DNA of 38,341 bases. It comes from a bacterium. GTDB lineage: Bacteria > Patescibacteriota > Dojkabacteria > B142 > OLB20. The stretch spans positions 1 to 38,341 of the forward strand of contig JAJTYI010000003.1 of assembly GCA_021463645.1 (NCBI GenBank). Reading direction: 5' to 3'. This document shows, in pieces, positions 9,150-16,421 of this stretch. The notes under the pieces were generated by a model that searched no databases, was not told the DNA's origin, and saw nothing but the letters and a program-made list of their open reading frames with translations. Both the position numbers and the translations under genes were made by a program. Each line of letters begins with the position of its first letter. Within the stretch, counting starts at the first letter, position 1.

Positions 9150-10345
9150 TGAGCACACCACTCGCAGAAAAACTCCGCCCAAAAGAATTGTCCGAGGTAG
9201 TCGGTCAGAAGCATTTGTTGGGTAAAGGTAAACCGATAACTGTGTTGCTTGAGAAAGGAAATCTAGTTTCACTCATTTTCTGGGGACCTCCAGGAACTGG
9301 TAAAACCACAATAGCAAAACTTCTTGCTGATCAGACGAATTCAGAGTTTATCAGTTTCTCTGCTGTTGGAGGAAGTGTGAAAGAACTTAGAGAAATCATT
9401 GCCAAGGCTCTTTCTCGTAGAGATCTATTTCAAAAGCAGACAATAGTTTTCATAGATGAGCTACATCGTTTCAACAAAGCCCAACAAGATAGTCTTCTAC
9501 ATGCAGTAGAGGAAGGCATTATCACTATGATTGGTGCTACTACTGAAAATCCGTCATTCTATATTAACGCCCCACTTTTATCACGTTCTCGTGTCTTCAA
9601 ACTTGATTCATTGTCTGAGGATGATTTAGAGATTTTACTTGAACGTGTTGATAAAATATATCCGGAAACAAAATTCGAAAAGAAAGCAAAAGAGTATATC
9701 ATTCAACAGTCACACGGAGATGCGAGGGCATTATTAAATACTTTGGAGCTTTTGTTATCACTCACTAACAAAATTACCTTGAAAGAGGTAGAAAATGCGC
9801 TCCAAAAACAATCAATATATTATGATAAGAAAGGCGATAGTCATTATGATACTATTTCTGCATTTATAAAGAGTATGAGAGGTGGAGATGCTGATGCAAC
9901 ATTGCACTATCTTGCGCGGATGATAAAAGCGGGTGAGGATCCGATGTTTATCGCGAGAAGAATGTTGGTTTTTGCGAGTGAAGATATTGGAAATGCTAGG
10001 CCTAATGCTATGGTTTTGGCAACAAGCTGTATGCAAGCTGTTAGTATGATAGGGATGCCTGAGTCACAATTAATCCTAGCTCAAACAGCCACTTATCTCG
10101 CAACTTGTCCGAAGTCGATTGCATCTACTGAAGGTATTTTCTCCGCTTTAAGCGATTTGGAAAAATACGGACCCGATTCTATCCCACTTCATTTAAGAAA
10201 TGCTCCAACAAGTCTAATGGAGAGTTTTGGTTATGGGAAAAGTCACGTCAGGTATCCTTGGCAGGAAGAAAAGAAAGGGAATAAGGTGAATCAGAGTTAT
10301 CTGCCTGAGAAATACAAGAATAAGAAATATTACAAAACAGAATAG
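9149..10345 (+). CDS. rarA: Replication-associated recombination protein A (RarA/MgsA AAA+ ATPase)
   Basis: A 398-residue AAA+ ATPase of the RarA/MgsA/WRNIP1 family, which acts at stalled replication forks. Walker A is GPPGTGKT (residues 46-53) and Walker B is VFIDELHRF (Asp103, Glu104). Sensor 1 is GATTENPSF, followed by the arginine-finger region LLSRSRVF and sensor 2 HGDARALLN. The C-terminal tetramerisation part ([29 protein letters not shown]) is complete and of normal length. It overlaps the preceding lipoprotein stop codon by one base. Confidence 0.96.
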   Translation: MSTPLAEKLRPKELSEVVGQKHLLGKGKPITVLLEKGNLVSLIFWGPPGTGKTTIAKLLADQTNSEFISFSAVGGSVKELREIIAKALSRRDLFQKQTIVFIDELHRFNKAQQDSLLHAVEEGIITMIGATTENPSFYINAPLLSRSRVFKLDSLSEDDLEILLERVDKIYPETKFEKKAKEYIIQQSHGDARALLNTLELLLSLTNKITLKEVENALQKQSIYYDKKGDSHYDTISAFIKSMRGGDADATLHYLARMIKAGEDPMFIARRMLVFASEDIGNARPNAMVLATSCMQAVSMIGMPESQLILAQTATYLATCPKSIASTEGIFSALSDLEKYGPDSIPLHLRNAPTSLMESFGYGKSHVRYPWQEEKKGNKVNQSYLPEKYKNKKYYKTE

Positions 10346-10415
10346 TTAATTATATAAATAGAGGTACTAATTAACAATATAACTATTCCAAATAGGGAGA
10401 AGGGTTACAATGTGA

Positions 10416-10421
10416 TATAAT
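10416..10421 (+). promoter_or_regulatory. Extended -10 promoter element
   Basis: TGTGATATAAT, with TATAAT at these positions, lies 27 bases upstream of the ATG of the 74-residue gene. It matches the motif in front of several other genes in this window. No convincing -35 box was seen. Confidence 0.55.
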
Positions 10422-10448
10422 TCGCAAATTAACTATTAGAACGTAATT

Positions 10449-10673
10449 ATGTCTTTTGAAACAAAACCAGAAGCAGGACTTTATGATCATAACGGTCAAC
10501 CTGTAGATCCAAATTCTCCAGGAGTACTTGCAAATCATTTCAAAGGAATCTCACCTGCAATTGCAAGTGGTATGGTTCAATCAGGGTTACAAGGGAGTCA
10601 AGATCTAGTACAAAATGCAGCGGATACATTAAACGCTATGGAATCAGGAAATCAAGCAAGCGACCGTTCATAA
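10449..10673 (+). CDS. Small hypothetical protein (74 aa)
   Basis: A short soluble protein with no transmembrane segment or signal peptide. It is rich in Gly, Asn, Gln and Ser and carries a motif KGISPAIASGMVQSGLQGSQ that could form an amphipathic helix. Its own extended -10 promoter lies 27 bases upstream, and it is followed by the T-box leader of the tRNA synthetase gene. I do not recognise a family. Confidence 0.65.
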   Translation: MSFETKPEAGLYDHNGQPVDPNSPGVLANHFKGISPAIASGMVQSGLQGSQDLVQNAADTLNAMESGNQASDRS

Positions 10674-10903
10674 CTCTTGTCTTCATGTCAGAAATGAAGT
10701 AATATCATAATTACAGGAATTCGATGTTTTTTTGAAAGTCGAAAAGTAAAAGTGACAACAAATTAATAAAATACTGAGATCCTCTGATTCGGAGGATGAA
10801 TCAAGGTGGCACCGTCTATGTCCTGACTAAATCGAAGGACTTTTATAGGCCCTTGGACTACATATGTAGTTTAGGGTCTTTTTTTATTTTTTAAATCAAT
10901 TTT
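10674..10903 (+). promoter_or_regulatory. T-box riboswitch leader of the AspRS gene
   Basis: The leader holds a T-box antiterminator and a competing terminator. A stem III-like hairpin (ATCCTC/GAGGAT, near 10779-10797) precedes it. The antiterminator is AAGG (10803-10806), the 7-base bulge UGGCACC (10807-10813), an extended hairpin GUCUAU-GUCCU / AGGAC-UUUU-AUAGGC (10814-10850), and CCUU (10851-10854) closing on AAGG. UGGC would pair with a tRNA ending in GCCA, meaning discriminator G, as in tRNA-Asp and tRNA-Asn. Stem I is not resolved. A GAC codon followed by A (10754-10757) is a candidate Asp specifier, with AAC at 10757-10759 as an alternative. Uncharged tRNA is expected to switch the gene on. 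Confidence 0.82.
10848..10885 (+). terminator. T-box-controlled intrinsic terminator
   Basis: The stem CCTTGGACTAC / GTAGTTTAGG (with G-U pairs), loop ATAT, extends outward and ends in a T run from 10879. Its 5' arm includes CCUU (10851-10854), which is also the 3' arm of the antiterminator, so the two structures are mutually exclusive. Confidence 0.85.
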
Positions 10904-12697
10904 ATGCAAAGGTCAATTTCAAACAAACTCATAGATCATATTGGAGAAGAGGTAATGATAAAAGGTTGGATGAATGCGATTCGTATTCTTGGGAAATTAA
11001 GCTTTATGGTAATTCGAGATAGAGGAGGAATGGTACAGGTTGTAATCGAGGATAGAGAAGAAATTGAAAAAGTTAAAAATCTACAACCAGGCTCTATTAT
11101 AACTGTTATCGGACAAGTTCAAGAATCTAAACAGGCTGAGCTTGGTGTGGAGCTTATTAAGCCAAAAATTACAGTTGAAATTCCTGTTACTACCCCTTTA
11201 CCTGTTGAATACAACAAACCTGAACTAAATGCAGAAATGGATACAATACTAGACTATAGACCACTTACTTTGAGAAATCAGAAGATTTCGGCAGTTTTCA
11301 AGATTCAGGCAACAATTGTGGCTGCATATAGAGAGTATCTTACTAGTCAGGGATTTACTGAGTTCTTTGGTCCAAATGTTATTAGTGCATCCTCAGAGGG
11401 TGGGACTGAGTTATTTACGGTCAATTATTTCGATCAAGAAGCAAAGTTGTCACAAAGTGCACAACTGTACAAACAAATGATGGTTGGTGTGTATGAGAGA
11501 GTTTTTGCCTTGATGAAATGCTTTAGAGCGGAAAAGTCCGCAACAAGAAGACATCTTACAGAGGCCACTCAGTTTGAATTTGAAATGGGATTCATTGATG
11601 GATTTGAAGATGTAATGGATATGCTTGAGAATACCGTCAAATTCATTGTTAAAAGTGTAAATGAGAAAAACGCCAAAGAATTAAAAACTCTTGGAGTTAA
11701 ATCAGCTTTGGCTCCAGAAGAGGTGTCTTTCCCTAGGATTACTTTCAGGGAGGCACTTGAACTCTATTACAAAAGAACCGGAAATGACGAAAGACATGAG
11801 ATTGACTTATCACCCGAAGCTGAGAGAGAACTTTGTAAATATGCCAGGGAAGAATTTGGAACTGACTTCATCTTTGTAACTCATTTTTTGAGGAAAAAGA
11901 CAGCTTTCTATGCTCACCCAAACGAAGAGAATCCAGAAGTCACCAATTATTTCGACTTACTTTGTAGAGAGGCTGAAATTGTCAGTGGAGGTCAAAGAAT
12001 CCATGAACATGACATGATGGAGGAATCGTTAAGATTGAAAGGTCTTAATCCTGATGATTTCCGTGACTACTTAGCCATTTTCAAATTTGGAATGCCTAAA
12101 CACGGTGGTTTTGGAATGGGAATGGAGCGTTTAACTATGTTGTTGCTTGGATTGGATAATATTCGTGAGGCGACATTGTTCCCATCTGATACTAAACGTA
12201 TTGCCTCGGTGAGTATAAAGAGGAAAATTGTTCCAGGGTCACAGTTGGTTCAGAAAATAAAAAGTCTATTCGATGATGCAGGCGTGAAATATGAGTATCA
12301 AAAACATGCTCCAGTAAAAACTTCAGAAGAAGCCGCAGAAGTACGCGGAACAAAATTAGAAGAAGGACTAAAAGCACTCATTCTCAAAGGTAAAAAATCT
12401 GGCAAGAATATCATGGTTTGTCTTCCAGCAACCGAAAAGATTAACATGGAGAAGTTAAAGGGAATTGAAGGTGAAGCTTTTGAGTTTGAGAAACCAGAAG
12501 TCGTCAAAGAGAAGTTTGGGGTTGAGGTTGGTGGTGTTCCACCATTTGGTTTTCTGATGGGCCTAAAGACATATTACACAGAATCGGCTAAAGAACAGAC
12601 AAACAGTAATTTCAATTGTGGGACGAGGGAAGAGTCGATGACAGTTAAAACGAAAGGACTTTTAGAGCTTATCGGATTGGATATTCAATTTATTTAA
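10904..12697 (+). CDS. aspS: Archaeal-type aspartyl-tRNA synthetase fused to a YbaK-type deacylase domain
   Basis: Residues 1-about 445 form a class IIb synthetase: an OB-fold anticodon-binding domain (IKGWMNAIRILGKLSFMVIRD), motif 2 (FRAEKSATRRHLTE, near residue 206) and motif 3 (GFGMGMERLTMLLLGLDNIR, near residue 402). Wording such as SGGQRIHEHD and LNPDDFRDYL matches the archaeal/eukaryotic, often non-discriminating, AspRS rather than the bacterial type. Residues about 446-597 match the YbaK/ProX/INS aminoacyl-tRNA deacylase fold, including VGGVPPFG near residue 542. I infer charging of tRNA-Asp (perhaps also tRNA-Asn) with an editing domain in cis. The T-box leader controls it. AsnRS is less likely because of the motif 3 context (LFPSDTKR). 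Confidence 0.88.
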   Translation: MQRSISNKLIDHIGEEVMIKGWMNAIRILGKLSFMVIRDRGGMVQVVIEDREEIEKVKNLQPGSIITVIGQVQESKQAELGVELIKPKITVEIPVTTPLPVEYNKPELNAEMDTILDYRPLTLRNQKISAVFKIQATIVAAYREYLTSQGFTEFFGPNVISASSEGGTELFTVNYFDQEAKLSQSAQLYKQMMVGVYERVFALMKCFRAEKSATRRHLTEATQFEFEMGFIDGFEDVMDMLENTVKFIVKSVNEKNAKELKTLGVKSALAPEEVSFPRITFREALELYYKRTGNDERHEIDLSPEAERELCKYAREEFGTDFIFVTHFLRKKTAFYAHPNEENPEVTNYFDLLCREAEIVSGGQRIHEHDMMEESLRLKGLNPDDFRDYLAIFKFGMPKHGGFGMGMERLTMLLLGLDNIREATLFPSDTKRIASVSIKRKIVPGSQLVQKIKSLFDDAGVKYEYQKHAPVKTSEEAAEVRGTKLEEGLKALILKGKKSGKNIMVCLPATEKINMEKLKGIEGEAFEFEKPEVVKEKFGVEVGGVPPFGFLMGLKTYYTESAKEQTNSNFNCGTREESMTVKTKGLLELIGLDIQFI

Positions 12698-12729
12698 AAG
12701 GATACATCGCATAGTGTATATATGCATGA

Positions 12730-12735
12730 TATAAT
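12730..12735 (+). promoter_or_regulatory. Extended -10 promoter element
   Basis: TGATATAAT lies 26 bases upstream of the ATG at 12762 and matches the recurring motif of this window. Confidence 0.5.
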
Positions 12736-12761
12736 ATCTCGTAATCTTTAAATTGTTGATT

Positions 12762-13019
12762 ATGAGTATTAATACAGCATCAGTGTTGAGTCCCGAAACA
12801 GTTGATCCAAATCATTTGGAGAGTATTGCTAGACTTATGTTGATGACAGGATCAATAACTATAGCTGGTGGATTGATAGGCGCATTAATTACACATAAAA
12901 TAGTGAATCAAAGTCAGATTGAGTCTAAGTTTAAGAAAGCCATCACAGCTGCAGGAGCTGTCTTTGGTTCGGGAGCTGGTGCACTGATTGAGAATCTTTG
13001 GTTAGGACATTATTCATAA
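12762..13019 (+). CDS. Small glycine-rich membrane protein
   Basis: An 85-residue protein with two likely transmembrane helices (ITIAGGLIGALITHKIV and AITAAGAVFGSGAGALIE), both rich in small residues as in glycine-zipper packing. I choose ATG 12762 over the in-frame TTG at 12753 because it fits the promoter spacing and avoids an extra three residues. It faces three minus-strand genes for similar small membrane proteins. Function unknown. Confidence 0.65.
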   Translation: MSINTASVLSPETVDPNHLESIARLMLMTGSITIAGGLIGALITHKIVNQSQIESKFKKAITAAGAVFGSGAGALIENLWLGHYS

Positions 13020-13153
13020 TTATCCCAAATTGTTCATAGTCCCTTTCTGTTAGAGAGCTTTCCGACAATTATTGTATACATTGATTAATGGATTTGTTTA
13101 CCATGGTTTATTAAGAAAAATCTAAAAGAAATTTCAAAATTTACTTTAAGAAA

Positions 13154-13469
13154 TCATTTTAGAAAACGACGATTTTTATATCGCTCGTAGGTTCTGATAG
13201 CAAATGAACCTAAAGCAGAACCCAAAATCATTCCACTCTGGAATTGCAGATCAAGTACTGTTGTTACATCAGGCTTCCCAGCGTTAAACATTAGATTTAC
13301 TAAATTTCCAATAATCCATCCACTAGCTACTAAAAAATGGTAATCCTTTGATAGCGTTATCAGAGAAAACGACATCGGTTTCTACACTCGGGATTACTTT
13401 GCCAAATAACCACGCTGGTACACTACCCATGAGTCCGTAAGCTGCTCCAGTAAGAAATTCCCCCGACAT
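13154..13469 (-). pseudogene. Small membrane protein gene with an apparent frameshift
   Basis: Two minus-strand frames overlap. Frame 1 starts at ATG 13469 (MSGEFLTGAAYGLMGSVPAW) and ends at TAG 13323. Frame 2 covers 13154-13375 and ends FAIRTYERYKNRRFLK. Removing one T from the T6 run (plus-strand A6 near 13332-13337) joins them as PF-LVASGW, giving about 104 residues, close to the 110 of the upstream neighbour. The joined protein has two or three hydrophobic segments and a GSALGSF motif like the neighbour's GSALTWG. It may be a real mutation, a sequencing or assembly error in a homopolymer, or frameshifting during translation. Frame 2 could also be translated alone from ATG 13375 (73 residues). 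Confidence 0.55.
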
Positions 13470-13565
13470 TAGATCAATATTAACTGGGAGATTTTACTAT
13501 CTTTACTAATTTAAATGCAAAAGATTACATTATAATTACTAAAAATTTCACGTATAACATCTTTA

Positions 13566-13898
13566 TTAGATCACGTTTCTACCAGCTTGAACTAGGGCTA
13601 TCCATGCTGGAGATGCGAGCATTCCAGCAGCTGTGTATAGAGCTCTAGGTAGGTTTCGTGGATTTTTTGCTCTCTGTACAGCTTCATTTGCAAGTTCCAT
13701 CAGTGCTGTATCATCTTCGAGAGGTGTACACTTCCATTTGTTCAAAATGAATCCAAGTCCCCATGTTAGAGCTGAACCTATTGCTCCATAAGCAATAGTT
13801 CTGGGCTCAAAATTGATGTCCATTAAGTTTACTACGGCTGACCCTGCTAATACACCTGCAAGATACATACCTCCTGATTCTAAAGTATTAATTATCAT
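13566..13898 (-). CDS. Small membrane protein of unknown function (110 aa)
   Basis: Three likely membrane segments are visible: GGMYLAGVLAGSAVVNLM, AYGAIGSALTWGLGFIL and a weaker AAGMLASPAWIALV. A soluble helical loop (LMELANEAVQRAKNPRN) separates the second and third. The start overlaps the end of the 178-residue gene by 11 bases, so the two are translationally coupled. Small-residue motifs resemble the other members of this cluster. I do not recognise a family. Confidence 0.65.
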   Translation of the reverse strand: MIINTLESGGMYLAGVLAGSAVVNLMDINFEPRTIAYGAIGSALTWGLGFILNKWKCTPLEDDTALMELANEAVQRAKNPRNLPRALYTAAGMLASPAWIALVQAGRNVI

Positions 13899-14424
13899 TT
13901 CTGTTAGATGAAGAATTAAGCATACGTGCTGTTAAGTTTACCGCACCTTTAAGGATTTTTGCGATTGTATATGTAACCATAACATCTCCACGATTTTTTG
14001 CTATGTACGAATTTATACCTGTTAAAAAATAGGTGGATAGAATTAGTGCTTCATTTAATCCATCATTCACTGACAATGGGAACGAATCTTGTCGAAATAA
14101 TGAAGATATGTCGAATTCTCCAGAAATTCCTACAGCACCAGCTGTAGCAGCTATTGCGACTCCTAAGGGAAGTGCTCCTCGTCTGCCTAAAACATCACCA
14201 GCAATTGATATGAGAGCAATAGTACCCGCATTCCGTGCAAAGCCTTCAAGTCCCGTAACTGTTTCCATTGGAACCGCCATGTCTTTAATCATTAACGATA
14301 CGATTGGAAGAGCAGGAATGGCTACATGACCAATTGCCCACCTAGCGAGAGATTTGCCTGGTGTATTATGGTCTAGTTGAGTACCTTCTGCAAGATTTAA
14401 CCCTAGTCTATCTTTAGCTCCCAT
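13888..14424 (-). CDS. Membrane protein of unknown function (178 aa)
   Basis: Hydrophobic segments are visible around VAIPALPIVSLMI, GTIALISIAGDVLG, LPLGVAIAATAGAVGIS and EALILSTYFLTGINSYIA, so this is a polytopic membrane protein. The N-terminus is hydrophilic and lacks a signal peptide. It begins a minus-strand run of three small membrane-protein genes, overlaps the next by 11 bases, and has an extended -10 promoter just upstream. No family recognised. Confidence 0.65.
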   Translation of the reverse strand: MGAKDRLGLNLAEGTQLDHNTPGKSLARWAIGHVAIPALPIVSLMIKDMAVPMETVTGLEGFARNAGTIALISIAGDVLGRRGALPLGVAIAATAGAVGISGEFDISSLFRQDSFPLSVNDGLNEALILSTYFLTGINSYIAKNRGDVMVTYTIAKILKGAVNLTARMLNSSSNRNDN

Positions 14425-14446
14425 TTGATAAATATAAATATGTTAT

Positions 14447-14452
14447 ATTATA
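14447..14452 (-). promoter_or_regulatory. Extended -10 promoter of the membrane-protein run
   Basis: On the minus strand GTGATATAAT lies 22 bases before the ATG of the 178-residue gene. It is the same motif seen before five other genes here. Confidence 0.55.
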
Positions 14453-14540
14453 TCACAACTATATATCTTTTGTGTGAAGAAACATTTTCTCAATTTTCCA
14501 TTCGTAAACCCTTGAAAAAGTATTCAGGATTATATAAACT

Positions 14541-14570
14541 ATTGGTGAAAGGTGGTGAAAAGTGGTGAAC
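14541..14570 (+). promoter_or_regulatory. Three tandem MraZ-box-like repeats
   Basis: Three direct repeats of TGGTGAA occur with an exact 10-bp period (TGGTG at 14543, 14553, 14563). MraZ proteins bind TGGGN-type repeats spaced about one helical turn upstream of mraZ, so these are very likely the operator for autoregulation of the dcw cluster. The base composition differs from the E. coli box (TGGTG instead of TGGGN). Confidence 0.75.
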
Positions 14571-14733
14571 TCTTCTTCTTGCACAAGATGAGTTTAATAA
14601 GTTTGTACTATTAAATATTTTTACTTTTATCCCTCCCTTTCTCCGGAAAGAGAGGGACAAGCAACTGCTCACTAAATATTTATTCTTGAATCAAATCAAG
14701 AACAAGTATTCCTCATAATTCACTTTCACCACC
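14571..14733 (+). promoter_or_regulatory. Structured 5' leader of the dcw cluster
   Basis: Downstream of the boxes lie a weak promoter candidate (TTGCAC 14579-14584, TACTAT 14606-14611, spacing too long to be certain) and two hairpins. The first is CCCTCCCTTTC / GAAAGAGAGGG at 14631-14656 (one mismatch). The second is TTCTTGA / TCAAGAA at 14683-14702. TTTCACCACC at 14724-14733, ending right at the mraZ ATG, is the exact reverse complement of the middle MraZ-box repeat (14551-14560). Confidence 0.55.
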
Positions 14734-15174
14734 ATGCTTTTAGGAAGTTACGAAACAAAACTTACAGACAAAAATAGAATTGCAGTACCTAGTAAATTAA
14801 GAATAGAGCTCGAAAACAATTTAATACTTGCCAGAGGTTACGAAGGATGTGTATTACTACTCGATAAAGCTAGATGGGATCAATTATTGGGAGTAATCGG
14901 AAAAGAGCCAATATTGAATCTATCAGTAAGAGACACTTTCAGGTTTATCATCGCAGGAGCATTTGAGGTTGATCTAGATAAGCAAGGAAGATTGGTTGTA
15001 CCACAAAGTTTAAGAGAGTTTGCTCAGATTGAAACAGATGTAATATTTTTAGGAATGAAAGATTGGGTTGAAATTTGGGATTTGGATAAATGGCAACAAA
15101 GACTTGGAAAAATCACAAAATCTGCAGACGATATTGCAGAAAAATTAATGAAACTAAATAAAAGTAATGCATAA
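14734..15174 (+). CDS. mraZ: Transcriptional regulator MraZ
   Basis: MraZ is a ring-forming DNA-binding protein with two SpoVT/AbrB-type domains that represses or activates the dcw cluster. The 146-residue protein shows both: MLLGSYETKLTDKNRIAVPSKL at the start and AFEVDLDKQGRLVVPQSLR from about residue 72. Length is normal. It heads the cluster and its ATG follows the repeat boxes by about 160 bases. Its end overlaps the rsmH start by eight bases. Confidence 0.95.
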   Translation: MLLGSYETKLTDKNRIAVPSKLRIELENNLILARGYEGCVLLLDKARWDQLLGVIGKEPILNLSVRDTFRFIIAGAFEVDLDKQGRLVVPQSLREFAQIETDVIFLGMKDWVEIWDLDKWQQRLGKITKSADDIAEKLMKLNKSNA

Positions 15175-16081
15175 ACCGGTACTACTAAAAGAAACAATTG
15201 ATTCGATAAATGTCAAAGAAGGTGGAACTTATCTCGATGTAACTTTAGGTGGAGGTGGTCATTCAATGTTGATACTTGAAAGACTCAATGGTAAGGGAAA
15301 TCTAGTAGTAATGGACGTTAATAAGACTGCTCTTGAAAATTTCAAGCAAAGACTAATTGAAGAAGGATTTAAAGAATCAGGTACTGTATTAATCAAAGGA
15401 AAAGTTCAAGTCACACTAGTAAATGAGAACTTCAGAAACCTTGATCAAATTTTAAAAGATTTAAAGACTAAAGAATTTGATGGGATTATTGCAGATTTAG
15501 GACTTTCAACAGATCAAATTTATCAAGTTGAAGGAATAAGCTATTTGAAAAACACAGAATTAGATATGAGATTGGATGATCAACTTGGAGTGAAGGCGAG
15601 TGATTTGTTAAACGCACTTTACAAGACTGAATTGGAAAATATGTTTAAAAATTTGGCTGACATCAAATTCGAGAAAGAATTAGCAAGAAAAATCATTGAG
15701 TACAGAAAAACACGACCTTTTAAAACAACTACACAGTTAAAACACTTAATTCAAGAAGTTGTACCCTTATACAAACGTAAGGGCACATACAAGAATCCTG
15801 AAGCAAAAGTGTTTCAAGCGCTAAGAATCGCTGTCAATGACGAAATTGGAGCATTGAAGACTTTTCTGCCCCTAGCGTTTGAAGCACTTGCTCAGGAGGG
15901 GATTTTATCGGTAATCAGTTTTCACTCAGGTGAAGACAGAATTGTGAAAAATTTCATAAGAGACATGGAGGAAAAGGGGCAAGCAAACATTGTTGAGAAG
16001 TTAATTAAACCTTCTCAGCAAGAAATAAATACAAATCCAAGAAGTTCAAGTGCAAGGCTTCGAGTGATGAGGAAATTATAA
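15167..16081 (+). CDS. rsmH: 16S rRNA (cytosine1402-N4)-methyltransferase RsmH (MraW)
   Basis: RsmH methylates C1402 in the ribosomal P site of 16S rRNA using S-adenosylmethionine. At 304 residues it is normal in size. The N-terminal HKPVLLKETIDSI, the SAM-binding DVTLGGGGHS, ADLGLSTDQI and the late ISFHSGEDRIVKNF and NPRSSSARLRVM motifs are all present. The usual GxSSxQ after ADLG reads LSTDQ. The gene overlaps mraZ by eight bases, in the conserved mraZ-rsmH order. Confidence 0.96.
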   Translation: MHKPVLLKETIDSINVKEGGTYLDVTLGGGGHSMLILERLNGKGNLVVMDVNKTALENFKQRLIEEGFKESGTVLIKGKVQVTLVNENFRNLDQILKDLKTKEFDGIIADLGLSTDQIYQVEGISYLKNTELDMRLDDQLGVKASDLLNALYKTELENMFKNLADIKFEKELARKIIEYRKTRPFKTTTQLKHLIQEVVPLYKRKGTYKNPEAKVFQALRIAVNDEIGALKTFLPLAFEALAQEGILSVISFHSGEDRIVKNFIRDMEEKGQANIVEKLIKPSQQEINTNPRSSSARLRVMRKL

Positions 16082-16103
16082 ATTTACATATTATTTTAGA
16101 AAT

Positions 16104-16421
16104 ATGAAAGATATCATCATAAAAAGAGAAAGACTTAGCAATAGTAAGATTCTTCTTTATACATCAGTGGCTTTGATTTTAGTATTTTTTGGATTGCAAT
16201 TATTTGTTTTAACAACTGTTGGAGCACAGGGGGAAAGAGTTACTCAAGTTAGAGAAGAACAAAATAGATTACGAATCGAAAATGAAATTAAACAAGCAGA
16301 AATTCTTAAATTACAATCCCGCAAAGAGATACTTACAAGTATCGAAAATCTAGATATGAAGGAATCTGAAGTTGTAATGGTTGACGGAAGTACAAAAATT
16401 GCTGACAATAGCAATCTATGA
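16104..16421 (+). CDS. FtsL-like cell division protein
   Basis: A 105-residue bitopic protein: a short basic cytoplasmic tail, one transmembrane helix (about residues 16-39) and a coiled coil (about 45-80, EEQNRLRIENEIKQAEIL). This plan and its place between rsmH and ftsI fit FtsL, which scaffolds the divisome with FtsB/FtsQ and FtsI-FtsW. Sequence conservation in FtsL is low, so the call rests on architecture and position. Its stop overlaps the ftsI start (ATGA). Confidence 0.72.
   Translation: MKDIIIKRERLSNSKILLYTSVALILVFFGLQLFVLTTVGAQGERVTQVREEQNRLRIENEIKQAEILKLQSRKEILTSIENLDMKESEVVMVDGSTKIADNSNL

Noticed and set aside
10681-10699. Hairpin CTTCAT/ATGAAG after the 74-residue gene considered as a terminator
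   Set aside because: No T-run follows; it may be part of the T-box leader or chance.
14490-14672. Minus-strand 60-residue frame in the mraZ leader
   Set aside because: It covers the MraZ boxes and a hairpin, shows no domain, and the region is better explained as regulatory DNA.
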